In this document: piece by piece, positions 7,137 through 13,501 of the stretch
Layout: each line of letters starts with the position of its first letter
Numbering within the stretch: the first letter of the stretch is position 1
Origin: a bacterium
GTDB lineage: Bacteria; Actinomycetota; Acidimicrobiia; Acidimicrobiales; UBA8592
NCBI GenBank assembly: GCA_002713605.1
Contig: PATL01000031.1
Location: forward strand, 1-13,684
Direction of reading: 5' to 3'
DNA length: 13,684 nt
Program-made: the position numbers and the translations under genes
Notes under the pieces: generated by a model
The model's database searches: none
What the model saw: only the letters and a program-made list of their open reading frames with translations
What the model was told of the DNA's origin: nothing

Positions 7137-7966
7137 ACACCACTCCGGTCTGCTTCTTGTACAGTTTGAGAACCCATATCAACAAAACGACTATTTCTAT
7201 CTGCAATGCTCTCTCCAGCAGCGTCCACAACAAGAACAGCCCCGTTTGTAAAGCTGGCTTCATCCGATGCCAAGTAAAGAACTGCATTAGCGATATCCTC
7301 TGGCGTACCAGCGCGACGTAAGGGATTATTCGCACCAATAATTTTGGATGCTTTATCTAAATCCTGATGGTCACCAGTAACAAGTCGCGCCGTTAAACCC
7401 GAGACTGTCCCACCTGGTGCAATCACATTACAGCGAATACCGTGCGGCCCTAATTCTGTAGCCACTGATTGTGATAAACCAACGACTGCATGCTTAGCGG
7501 CGGTGTAGACGTGAGGCCCCAAACCGGCTCGAACTCCCGCAGTTGAAGCAGTATTGATGATTGAGCCAAATCCTTGATCTTGCATAACCTTAGCAGCATG
7601 CTTAATCCCATAGAACACACTATTGAGCAAGACATCAATAGTACGTAACCAGCCATCGCGCTCAATATCGGCAATAGGGCCAACTGAACCCAAAATTCCG
7701 GCATTATTAAACATGACGTCAAGTTTCCCGAACTGACTCACCGCAAAATCTACGCACGCTTTCACTTGATCTTCGTCAGCAACATCAAGTGTGAAAGGGA
7801 CAGCGTTGTCGCCTAGCGAAATCGCAAGAGACTGCGCTAAATTCTCTTGAATATCAGCGACAACACACTTGGCACCCTCCTCAACAAAGCGCCGAACAGT
7901 GCCTTCCCCAATGCCGCTGGCACCACCGGTAATGATCGCTACCTTTCCTTCAACTCTTCCGCTCAT
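7133..7966 (-). CDS. Short-chain dehydrogenase/reductase (SDR)
   Basis: A classical NAD(P)-dependent SDR oxidoreductase of 277 aa. Residues (from the start chosen here): cofactor motif TGGASGIG (13-20); D38 after the second strand, which favours NAD(H); NNAG (87-90); N115; catalytic S141, Y154 and K158 in YTAAK; and a complete C-terminal half including DEASFTNGAVLVVDAAG. A tail of about 25 residues (ADRNSRFVDMG...) extends past the usual end. An in-frame ATG at 7978 exists, but GAGGA sits five bases before the ATG at 7966 and the upstream ATG overlaps that ribosome site, so 7966 is preferred. It stands alone on the minus strand. The substrate is unknown; alcohols, steroids or 3-hydroxyacyl compounds are possible. 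Confidence 0.9.
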   Translation of the reverse strand: MSGRVEGKVAIITGGASGIGEGTVRRFVEEGAKCVVADIQENLAQSLAISLGDNAVPFTLDVADEDQVKACVDFAVSQFGKLDVMFNNAGILGSVGPIADIERDGWLRTIDVLLNSVFYGIKHAAKVMQDQGFGSIINTASTAGVRAGLGPHVYTAAKHAVVGLSQSVATELGPHGIRCNVIAPGGTVSGLTARLVTGDHQDLDKASKIIGANNPLRRAGTPEDIANAVLYLASDEASFTNGAVLVVDAAGESIADRNSRFVDMGSQTVQEADRSGV

Positions 7967-8060
7967 TCCAATCCTCATCTCCCATAAATATCTAGCCGAA
8001 CCTACTGCTCAAAACGCCTTTATGCATTTCTACAGGTGGATTATCGGCACAAAACAAGTG

Positions 8061-8066
8061 TAAGTT
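8061..8066 (+). promoter_or_regulatory. Putative -10 element (TAAGTT) for a leaderless mca-like transcript
   Basis: TAAGTT lies seven bases before the GTG at 8074 in the 107-bp divergent gap between the SDR gene and the Mca-like gene. No clear -35 and no Shine-Dalgarno are seen. Confidence 0.35.
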
Positions 8067-8073
8067 ATTCCTT

Positions 8074-8928
8074 GTGCTAAGTGACTACAGAATGATGACA
8101 ATCCATGCTCATCCAGACGACGAATCGTCCAAAGGGGCGGGATCTGTTGCTCTCTACTCCGACGCAGGTGTAACAGCTACCTTAGTTTGCTGTACAGGGG
8201 GAGAAGAGGGTGACATCCTGAACGCTGCAATGGATAGACCAGAAATTAAACAAAATTTAGCAAAAGTCCGACAAGAAGAACTAGCAGAAGCTGCCAATAT
8301 CATTGGATATAAGCGTGTCCATTACCTTGGATACCGAGATTCAGGAATGCCAGATACCGAAGCAAATGCAAACCCAGATTGCTTTGCAAATGCTCCGCTT
8401 GATGAAGCGGTAGGCAGGCTCGTCAGAATTATTAGAGAAGAGAAACCCCATGTCATAGTGACATATCCCGACGACCAACAAGGCTACCAACCCCCAGATC
8501 ACCTAAAAGTCTTTGACATCAGCTTGCCAGCTTGGGAGGCTGCAGGTGATCTATCAAAGTTTCCTGACCTAGGAGAACCATGGACTCCATTGAAGCTGTA
8601 CTACACGACTTGGAGTCGTGCGCGTGTCGAAGCACTGCATAACATGTTTATCAAACTGAAGATTGAATCCCCATTCAATGAAGCATGGTTTGACCGGCCA
8701 TCACAAGATCACCGAATTACTACAAAGATTGACGTGTCACAGTTCTCTCAACGAAGAACAGACGCTCTTCTAGCGCATGCGACACAGGTTGACCCTAACT
8801 CCCCATTTTGGTTTGGTCTACCATCAGAAAAATCTGCTGAAGCATACCCATGGGATGACTATATTCTAGCTTTCAGTAGAGTAGGGCCAATAGACAAGGA
8901 ATCAGATCTTTTCGAAGGAGTAGAATGA
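8074..8928 (+). CDS. Mycothiol S-conjugate amidase-like protein (Mca family)
   Basis: Mca cleaves mycothiol S-conjugates to a mercapturic acid and GlcN-inositol during detoxification. This 284-aa protein follows Mca rather than MshB: IHAHPDDESSKGA (10-22), CTGGEEGDILN (40-50), AMDRPE (52-57), YRDSGMP (87-93), ITxP-like VTYPDDQQGY (129-138), and EPWTPLKLYYTTWSR near the middle, all typical of Mca. H13 and D16 are metal ligands and D15 the base. The second metal motif, normally HPDH, reads P140-P-D-H143: the ligand H143 is kept, but the first histidine is proline. The equivalent residue in MshB (H144) assists catalysis, so activity may be altered. GTG start by the TANNNT-N7 signature; ATG at 8092 is an alternative. 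Its end overlaps the SCP2 gene by ATGA. Confidence 0.88.
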   Translation: MLSDYRMMTIHAHPDDESSKGAGSVALYSDAGVTATLVCCTGGEEGDILNAAMDRPEIKQNLAKVRQEELAEAANIIGYKRVHYLGYRDSGMPDTEANANPDCFANAPLDEAVGRLVRIIREEKPHVIVTYPDDQQGYQPPDHLKVFDISLPAWEAAGDLSKFPDLGEPWTPLKLYYTTWSRARVEALHNMFIKLKIESPFNEAWFDRPSQDHRITTKIDVSQFSQRRTDALLAHATQVDPNSPFWFGLPSEKSAEAYPWDDYILAFSRVGPIDKESDLFEGVE

Positions 8929-9302
8929 GGGATCTCTTTACCGAGGAATGGATGAAAACATTAAAACAACTGGGATCAGACTTGCCCTCAATAGATATAT
9001 CCATCACATGTCAATACGAAATATCTGGCGCACCTCAGGGAAAAGTTCGGTACTACATTGAAATTGAAAAGGGGAAAATAGCCGACGCAGAATTAGGAAA
9101 ACACCCTTCGCCAAACTGTTCCATATCAACAACATACAAAGAAGTATCTTCCATTTTGCAGCAAGAAAAGTCATTAGCAGCTTCATTTATGCAAGGGAAC
9201 TTTAAAATCGATGGGGAATATGAAAAGTATTTACTCACAATGAGCGCCATTAGATCAACAAAGGAATGGCTAAATATGCAACAGGCCCTGATGACTCTTT
9301 AG
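8925..9302 (+). CDS. SCP2 sterol-binding-domain protein
   Basis: A 125-aa protein consisting of one SCP2-like domain, a fold with a hydrophobic tunnel that binds fatty acyl-CoA, sterols or other lipids. The family order is visible: an N-terminal helix, strands around 23-33, KVRYYIEIEKGKIADAELG (39-57), an 'S..TTYKE' strand-helix turn at 66-73, LAASFMQGNFKIDGEYEKYL (85-104) with the conserved 'G.....G....' helix-strand, and a C-terminal helix. There is no transmembrane segment and no catalytic motif. The ATG overlaps the TGA of the Mca-like gene (ATGA), and AAGGAG lies four bases upstream inside that gene, so the two are translationally coupled. That suggests a lipid-like or hydrophobic partner of the amidase, which is inference. 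Confidence 0.85.
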   Translation: MRDLFTEEWMKTLKQLGSDLPSIDISITCQYEISGAPQGKVRYYIEIEKGKIADAELGKHPSPNCSISTTYKEVSSILQQEKSLAASFMQGNFKIDGEYEKYLLTMSAIRSTKEWLNMQQALMTL

Positions 9303-9329
9303 TTGATGAACGTCGTTTAGCTTGTTGAC

Positions 9330-9500
9330 CTATGCCGCATTCAATAGTTCAGCGAGCCGTCTCCGACCTTCCTGCAGAGCCTTCCTCGAAGCTGCTAGGC
9401 CTCGCTTGGCGGCCTCTTTATCAGTATTGGTTAATTGCCAACTAGCATTACCTGTTTCAATGAGAGTTAATTGTTTTTGCATACTTTCATTGTTCAGCAT
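9330..9500 (-). CDS. Possible small protein, 56 aa, uncharacterised
   Basis: An ATG-to-TAG frame on the minus strand in a 292-bp gap. The product starts MLNNESMQKQLTLIE, has NASWQLTNTDKEAAKRGLAA in the middle and ends RRRLAELLNAA: one long amphipathic, basic helix after a W-Q-L-T turn, the look of a real small protein rather than a random frame. It is not membrane-spanning. The opposite strand also has an open frame (9322-9549), but that product is rich in Leu, Ser, Cys and Phe and looks like a shadow. There is no Shine-Dalgarno directly before the ATG; GAGGGTGAG lies about 18 bases upstream and the same frame stays open to about 9561, so an unusual upstream start is possible. Existence uncertain, function unknown. 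Confidence 0.45.
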   Translation of the reverse strand: MLNNESMQKQLTLIETGNASWQLTNTDKEAAKRGLAASRKALQEGRRRLAELLNAA

Positions 9501-9540
9501 GGGTGTGACAATTCTAATCTCACCCTCTTTTCTTCTATCT

Positions 9541-9570
9541 TTGTCATAAGTCTTCAGACCCTAGTAACCT
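9541..9570 (+). promoter_or_regulatory. Putative promoter of the hydroxybutyryl-CoA dehydrogenase operon
   Basis: TTGTCA (9541-9546), 18 bases, TAACCT (9565-9570), then 24 bases to the ATG of the dehydrogenase, with AAGGAG at 9582-9587. This gives a short leader with a ribosome site, unlike the leaderless-type starts elsewhere in the window. Confidence 0.4.
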
Positions 9571-9594
9571 TCCACAAGGACAAGGAGATAAGTC

Positions 9595-10449
9595 ATGACT
9601 ATTAAGAAAGTAGCTGTAATCGGTGGCGGAACAATGGGCTCCGGAATTGCAGAAGTAGCAGCAAAATCGGGATGTGATACCATCGTTGTAGAAATTGATG
9701 CTTCACTGGCCGAACAAGCTCAAAAGAAATTAGAAGTAAGCACAGAAAAGGCAGTGTCAAGAGGAAAGATGACCGATGAAGATAGGTCAGGGCTTCTTGA
9801 AAGAATATCGTTCACAACAAGCTTCGGCGAACTTGCGGACCGAGATCTTGTTATCGAGGCAGTCGTAGAATCTCCGGTAGTCAAAGCATCTGTATTCAAA
9901 ACACTTGATGAAATTGTCCAGAAAGATGGCATTCTCGCTTCAAACACATCTTCAATTTCTATAGGAGAGATAGCAGACTCCACTAACCGTGGGCCGCAAG
10001 TGCTTGGGATGCACTTTTTTAACCCAGCTACTGTGCAACCTTTAGTTGAATTGATCGCCTCTGAAGTTACCTCCGATGCGACGCTAGACAAAGTAGAAAC
10101 CTTCACTCGAGAGGTTATGGGTAAACACCCAATCCGAACTATTGACCGTGCCGGATTTGTAGTTAACCGTCTTTTGGTACCTTATTTGCTTCAAGCGATG
10201 CATATGTTCGATAGAGGGCAAGCGTCAAAAGAAGATATTGATGCAGGCATGAAATTTGGTTGTGCTCATCCACAAGGCCCTCTTGAGTTATCAGATCTTA
10301 TCGGCCTAGACACTCTCCAATTAGTAGCTGAGGTGCTCTACGATGAATTTAAAGAACCTACTTACGCACCACCCCCTATTCTGAAACGTATGGTAACTGC
10401 AGGGCATCTAGGAAGAAAAACCGGAAAGGGTTTCTACACATATGAATAG
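9595..10449 (+). CDS. 3-hydroxybutyryl-CoA dehydrogenase
   Basis: Interconverts 3-hydroxyacyl-CoA (typically hydroxybutyryl-CoA) and the 3-keto form with NAD(P), in beta-oxidation, butyrate or polyhydroxybutyrate metabolism. At 284 aa it is the length of stand-alone Hbd/PaaH/FadB2 enzymes. Features: Rossmann motif GGGTMGSG (10-17); V32-E33 then D35 at the cofactor 2'-OH position, favouring NAD; SNTSSISIGEIA (116-127) with the substrate-contacting serine; GMHFFNP (138-144) with catalytic H140; GFVVNRLLVPYL (187-198) with N191; and GPLELSDLIGLDT (228-240) then GRKTGKGFYTYE at the end. AAGGAG seven bases before the ATG is the best ribosome site in the window. The LLM oxidoreductase follows after 8 bp in one operon. 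Whether fadB2, hbd or paaH is the right name cannot be decided. Confidence 0.93.
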   Translation: MTIKKVAVIGGGTMGSGIAEVAAKSGCDTIVVEIDASLAEQAQKKLEVSTEKAVSRGKMTDEDRSGLLERISFTTSFGELADRDLVIEAVVESPVVKASVFKTLDEIVQKDGILASNTSSISIGEIADSTNRGPQVLGMHFFNPATVQPLVELIASEVTSDATLDKVETFTREVMGKHPIRTIDRAGFVVNRLLVPYLLQAMHMFDRGQASKEDIDAGMKFGCAHPQGPLELSDLIGLDTLQLVAEVLYDEFKEPTYAPPPILKRMVTAGHLGRKTGKGFYTYE

Positions 10450-10457
10450 GCAATTAA

Positions 10458-11420
10458 ATGGGTAACTACGCAATGACAGTGCCTTTGCCCATGTCACTAA
10501 ATAATCAGCGAGAGGGCTTTAGAAAGCTAGTTGAACTCGGGTATAAAGAGGTTTGGTCCTCAGAAGCTAATGGCCCTGATGCTTTCATGCCGCTTGTTCT
10601 AGGCGCTGTTCACGCTCCAGAATTGAGACTAGGAACTGCCATCGTCCCTGCTTTCACCAGAGGCCCGGCGTTAATGGCACAATCAGTCGCGACGATGGCT
10701 GCCATCGCTCCCTCGCGTTTCGTCTTAGGTATCGGATCTTCATCAAACGTTATAGTTGAATCTTGGAATGGAATACCTTTCCAGGAGCCTTATAAAAAGA
10801 CGCGCGACCTCGTCCGATTTCTTAAAATCGCATTAACTGGCGAAAAGGTCGATGCAGAATTTGAAACTATGAAAGTAAAAGGTTTTCGGTTAGGAATGCC
10901 ACCACCAACTGAAAGAGTACCAATTCTTGTTGCAGCTCTAAGGGAGGGAATGCTTCGTCTGGCAGGACAAGAAGGGGATGGCGCAATCATTAACTGGTTA
11001 TCTGCAGGTGATGTGAAAACTGTTTCTAAAATAGTCCACGATCAAGGCCCCAAAAAAGAAATAGTTGCACGAATATTCGTTTGCCCCAACGAGGATTCGG
11101 AAACAGTTCGACTACAAGCCAAAAGGGCAATAGCGTCTTACCTTAACGTTCCCGTCTATAGGAAGTTTCACGAGTGGCTAGGAAGGTCAGATGTCCTTGG
11201 AGACCATTGGAAACTATGGGATAGCGGTGACCGTGCGGCCTCTCTTGAAGCAATGCCAGACAGTGTTGTTGACGAATTAATAGTTCATGGGACTCCAAAG
11301 CAATGTCGTGACCATATTGATCAATATATAGAAAATGGAGTTACGACTGCTGCGTTGATGGTAATGCCGTTTGGTGGCATTGACCCATACCAAGCAATTG
11401 AAGATCTTGCTCCAAGGTGA
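10458..11420 (+). CDS. LLM-class (luciferase-like) F420-type oxidoreductase
   Basis: A 320-aa TIM-barrel protein of the bacterial luciferase superfamily, predicted to use F420H2 or a reduced flavin. Family blocks are LVELGYKEVWSSEANGPDAFM (25-45), RLGTAIVPAFTRGPALMAQSVATM (56-79) with its TAIxxxxxRxPxxxA signature, SRFVLGIGSSS (86-96), LVRFLKIALTGEKV (117-130), and VPILVAALREGMLRLAGQEGDGAI (152-175). The C-terminal ELIVHGTPKQCRDHI matches the 'GTPEECxxxI' end block. Presence of fbiD in the same window supports F420 as cofactor, but flavin use is not excluded. ATG eight bases after the dehydrogenase stop, with TAGG overlapping that stop as a weak ribosome site. Reaction unknown; co-transcription points to fatty-acid or ketone-like substrates. 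Confidence 0.88.
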   Translation: MGNYAMTVPLPMSLNNQREGFRKLVELGYKEVWSSEANGPDAFMPLVLGAVHAPELRLGTAIVPAFTRGPALMAQSVATMAAIAPSRFVLGIGSSSNVIVESWNGIPFQEPYKKTRDLVRFLKIALTGEKVDAEFETMKVKGFRLGMPPPTERVPILVAALREGMLRLAGQEGDGAIINWLSAGDVKTVSKIVHDQGPKKEIVARIFVCPNEDSETVRLQAKRAIASYLNVPVYRKFHEWLGRSDVLGDHWKLWDSGDRAASLEAMPDSVVDELIVHGTPKQCRDHIDQYIENGVTTAALMVMPFGGIDPYQAIEDLAPR

Positions 11421-11431
11421 GCTTATTTTTT
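11409..11431 (+). terminator. Weak candidate intrinsic terminator after the LLM gene
   Basis: GCTC (11409-11412) and GAGC (11419-11422) can pair across six bases and are followed by TTATTTTTT ending at 11431. The stem has only four pairs and overlaps the stop codon, so it is weak. No better terminator follows the operon. Confidence 0.25.
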
Positions 11432-11505
11432 GAGAATGGTTTGCAAAAGGCGCTGCAGATGCGGAAAAATTAAAGTAGTTTCATATAAATTGAACGGAGT
11501 TCAGA

Positions 11506-11679
11506 ATGGAAATGTCTCAAAGCGTTAATCAAGCTCTTGATTTAATTGACGAACAACTAGAGCGAGTCCAAAGTAGGGAAATTATCTCTTCTGGTGAAGT
11601 GAGCGATCTATTGCTTGATATCCGCTTAGCACTAATGCAATTTGAATCTGTAGAAAAGCACCCAGCCTCCGCTGTTTAG
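11506..11679 (+). CDS. Small protein, 57 aa, uncharacterised
   Basis: An ATG-to-TAG frame with a good ribosome site: GGAG at 11496-11499, six bases before the ATG. The product is acidic and almost wholly helical, MEMSQSVNQALDLIDEQLER at the start, then a short SSGEVSD turn and LLLDIRLALMQFE, i.e. two helices with heptad-like Leu/Ile spacing that could form a hairpin or a dimer. There is no membrane span, cysteine or metal motif. It lies 85 bp after the LLM oxidoreductase, without a convincing terminator between, and ends two bases before the stop of the convergent PAP2 gene. Codon use resembles its neighbours. I do not recognise a family; a small regulator or complex subunit is possible. Confidence 0.7.
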   Translation: MEMSQSVNQALDLIDEQLERVQSREIISSGEVSDLLLDIRLALMQFESVEKHPASAV

Positions 11680-11681
11680 CC

Positions 11682-12221
11682 CTATCTCCTTGTTTTGAAT
11701 AATTTCGTGAAAATCATCCCTACCGCTGCTCCGGCTATAACATCCGACGCATGATGTGCCCTGACATGGATTCTAGAAGTAGCTACCAGAGCAGCTAAAA
11801 CTTTGTAAGCTGGCCCCAATTTGCTTCCTTCGGAGAGAATTGTTGCGGCAAGGACGGCTGAACTTGCATGGCCACTGGGAAAACTAGACGTTTGAGGTTT
11901 CCTGACTCTATGTGGGTGCGTTCGGGAACCCATGTCAGGTCTACTTCGCCTGAAGAGCCTTTTCAAGCCTTGATTCACTAGTAAGGATTCCGCTCCAAGT
12001 AGAAGAGATAATTCGAGAATAGATCCTCTTCGACCTGGATTATTTATTCGGCGGGCAAGATTGAGCATATGCCAAATCACGCTAAAATCTCCAACAGCAG
12101 AAGCCGTGTAAAATACGCGATTTAGATTTTCATAGGAGCGGAGGTACTCCCACCCTGTATCAACGGCGAGGTCAAAGTCATCAACTGAAGTTGGAAGTGA
12201 AATATTAATTGGTTCACTCAT
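11682..12221 (-). CDS. PAP2 superfamily phosphatase
   Basis: A 179-aa phosphatidic-acid-phosphatase-type enzyme, which removes phosphate from lipid phosphates or prenyl (di)phosphates. The three catalytic motifs are complete: K87-x6-R94-P95 (C1), PSGH 115-118 with H118 (C2), and S149-R150-x5-H156-x3-D160 (C3) with nucleophile H156. Hydrophobic segments near 73-85, 120-130, 138-148 and 160-172 point to a membrane-embedded small PAP2, although the N-terminal 60 residues are polar. The ATG overlaps the TGA of the upstream GGR gene (ATGA) and has GGAG seven bases ahead, so the genes are translationally coupled. Together with a geranylgeranyl reductase, a role on polyprenyl or saturated-prenyl phosphates is plausible; a generic lipid phosphatase is the alternative. 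Confidence 0.9.
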   Translation of the reverse strand: MSEPINISLPTSVDDFDLAVDTGWEYLRSYENLNRVFYTASAVGDFSVIWHMLNLARRINNPGRRGSILELSLLLGAESLLVNQGLKRLFRRSRPDMGSRTHPHRVRKPQTSSFPSGHASSAVLAATILSEGSKLGPAYKVLAALVATSRIHVRAHHASDVIAGAAVGMIFTKLFKTRR

Positions 12222-13495
12222 TCGTTGTCTCCAATAAATAGTAATTCTTCGTCCTCTGCTGCTACCTTACGTTCGTTAGCTTGATAAGCGCCGTCATTGC
12301 TCAGCGATCCCAACTTCCATCTATCGGGGGTTAATACTAAAGCTCTTGGATAGTCCTCAAAAAGCCACCGAGCGAAGTTGCGTCTAGTCCAGCTATTCAT
12401 ATTTGCTATTTTGATCGCTAGTTCGGTCGCCACAGATGATGTCAGGAGAGATTGAAGTTGACCTGCGAATTGATGATCTCTTGATAAGGCTTTATCAAGA
12501 GATAAATGGTAATGTGACCTTGCCTGAGGAGCATCATAAGGCCCTGCCTTTGTAAGCGCAGAAGCAGCTAGTCTCCCAGATTGTAAGGCTTGCGCTATCC
12601 CCTCTCCAGTCATAGGGTCAGCTATCCCAATAGCATCCCCTGCGAAAAGTACTCGCCCACTGGTAGCTTCGAGTTCCTTCATTCTTGTGGGAATAGGCCA
12701 CGCTTTGTGGGTGCCCTCTGCAATTGCCTCATTCCCCAAAATTTCCCTGATATGAGGCCTTGTCAAAATATCCTTCCATAACCTTCCCATATCTTTAAGC
12801 TTATGATTACGGTCTCGCAAGATACCAAAACCCACATTTGCACGTTGGCCAGGAAGTGGGAATAGCCAAACGTACCCGGGAAGTAAATCTGGCTCGAACC
12901 AAACAGTTAAATGTTGTGCGTTAGGCCCGGTATTGGCAAAATATTGTCTGAAAGCATGCCAGTCACCTCGGTATCCCTCTATTCCGTTATTCACTGCTTT
13001 GCGAACGCTGGACCACATCCCATCAGCTGCAATCACATATCGCGCTAGAATGCCCGTCCCATCAGTGGTCTCAATTTTTACGAAATCGTCAAATTGTTCA
13101 AGGTTAGAAAATCCGAGAGGGCTTAATAACTTTGCTCCCTCAGATGTAGCAAGTTCAAGTAGCTGATGATCTAGTTCAATTCTAGGTGCTATCGCAGCGA
13201 ACTGACCTTTTCCTTCCGGTAAGGGGAGCACTGTTCTTTCCCCTTTCGGTGAGTAAATGATTGCGTCAGTCACAGCATTCCAACTTGTAATTGATTCCGG
13301 GCGTAAACCAAGCTCATCAAGAATTCTTAAAGCGTCGGTCGTTAACCCATCTCCACAGCACTTATCTCTAGGGAAAGCAGCTTTGTCTAGAATTATGACA
13401 CTTAGGCCATGCCGGCATAAATCAATAGCCGCAGCGCAACCGGCAGGTCCAGCCCCAACGATAATCACATCAGTGGAAAGGAAATTTTCCATCAC
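12218..13495 (-). CDS. Geranylgeranyl reductase family FAD-dependent oxidoreductase
   Basis: Saturates double bonds of isoprenoid chains; actinobacterial relatives include MenJ, which reduces one isoprene unit of menaquinone. Of 425 aa, the FAD dinucleotide motif is GAGPAG (14-19), and the hallmark PRDKCCGDGL (42-51) matches the 'PxxKxCGDGL' signature of the family. ADGMWSSVRKA (158-168) is the DG motif, PGYVWLFPL (206-214) the substrate-pocket 'PGYxWxFP' motif, and LFAGDAIGIADPMTGEGI (283-300) the second FAD site. There is no transmembrane helix; it is probably membrane-associated. The chosen start is GTG at 13495 because TAGCCT ends six bases upstream; the ATG at 13492 differs by one residue. 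It is followed by the overlapping PAP2 gene and preceded on the same strand by a gene with a PEPT-repeat tail. A perfect 12-bp hairpin lies within it (12476-12503). Confidence 0.92.
   Translation of the reverse strand: MMENFLSTDVIIVGAGPAGCAAAIDLCRHGLSVIILDKAAFPRDKCCGDGLTTDALRILDELGLRPESITSWNAVTDAIIYSPKGERTVLPLPEGKGQFAAIAPRIELDHQLLELATSEGAKLLSPLGFSNLEQFDDFVKIETTDGTGILARYVIAADGMWSSVRKAVNNGIEGYRGDWHAFRQYFANTGPNAQHLTVWFEPDLLPGYVWLFPLPGQRANVGFGILRDRNHKLKDMGRLWKDILTRPHIREILGNEAIAEGTHKAWPIPTRMKELEATSGRVLFAGDAIGIADPMTGEGIAQALQSGRLAASALTKAGPYDAPQARSHYHLSLDKALSRDHQFAGQLQSLLTSSVATELAIKIANMNSWTRRNFARWLFEDYPRALVLTPDRWKLGSLSNDGAYQANERKVAAEDEELLFIGDNE
12476..12503. repeat. Perfect 12-bp inverted repeat (hairpin) inside the GGR gene
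   Basis: Arms 12476-12487 (ATCTCTTGATAA) and 12492-12503 (TTATCAAGAGAT) are exact reverse complements with a four-base GGCT loop. In the GGR mRNA this gives a 12-pair stem. It encodes LSLDKALSRD, so coding is uninterrupted. There is no T-run after it in either direction. Confidence 0.7.
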
Positions 13496-13501
13496 AATTA
13501 A

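Larger units (their letters stand above)
9303..9594. other. 292-bp intergenic region between the SCP2 gene and the dehydrogenase operon
   Basis: The longest gap between confidently called genes in the window. It holds a possible 56-aa minus-strand gene (9330-9500), a promoter candidate for the dehydrogenase (9541-9570) and its ribosome site (9582-9587). No tRNA, hairpin terminator or repeat was seen; no terminator with a T-run follows the SCP2 stop. Confidence 0.6.

Noticed and set aside
7985..8012. Minus-strand TTGAGC-N16-TATTTA as an SDR promoter
   Set aside because: The -10 lacks the conserved final T of TANNNT, and the -35 match is partial; too weak to list as a feature.
8604..8620. 7-bp perfect inverted repeat with three-base loop inside the mca-like gene (CACGACT/AGTCGTG)
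   Set aside because: Short, fully inside coding sequence for a conserved block, and within what chance gives over this length.
9322..9549. 75-codon plus-strand frame in the 292-bp gap
   Set aside because: Product is rich in Leu/Ser/Cys/Phe, has no ribosome site, and looks like the antisense of the more protein-like minus-strand frame.
13213..13242. AAGGGGA...TCCCCTT inverted repeat within the GGR gene
   Set aside because: Seven pairs with an eleven-base spacer inside coding sequence; not distinctive.
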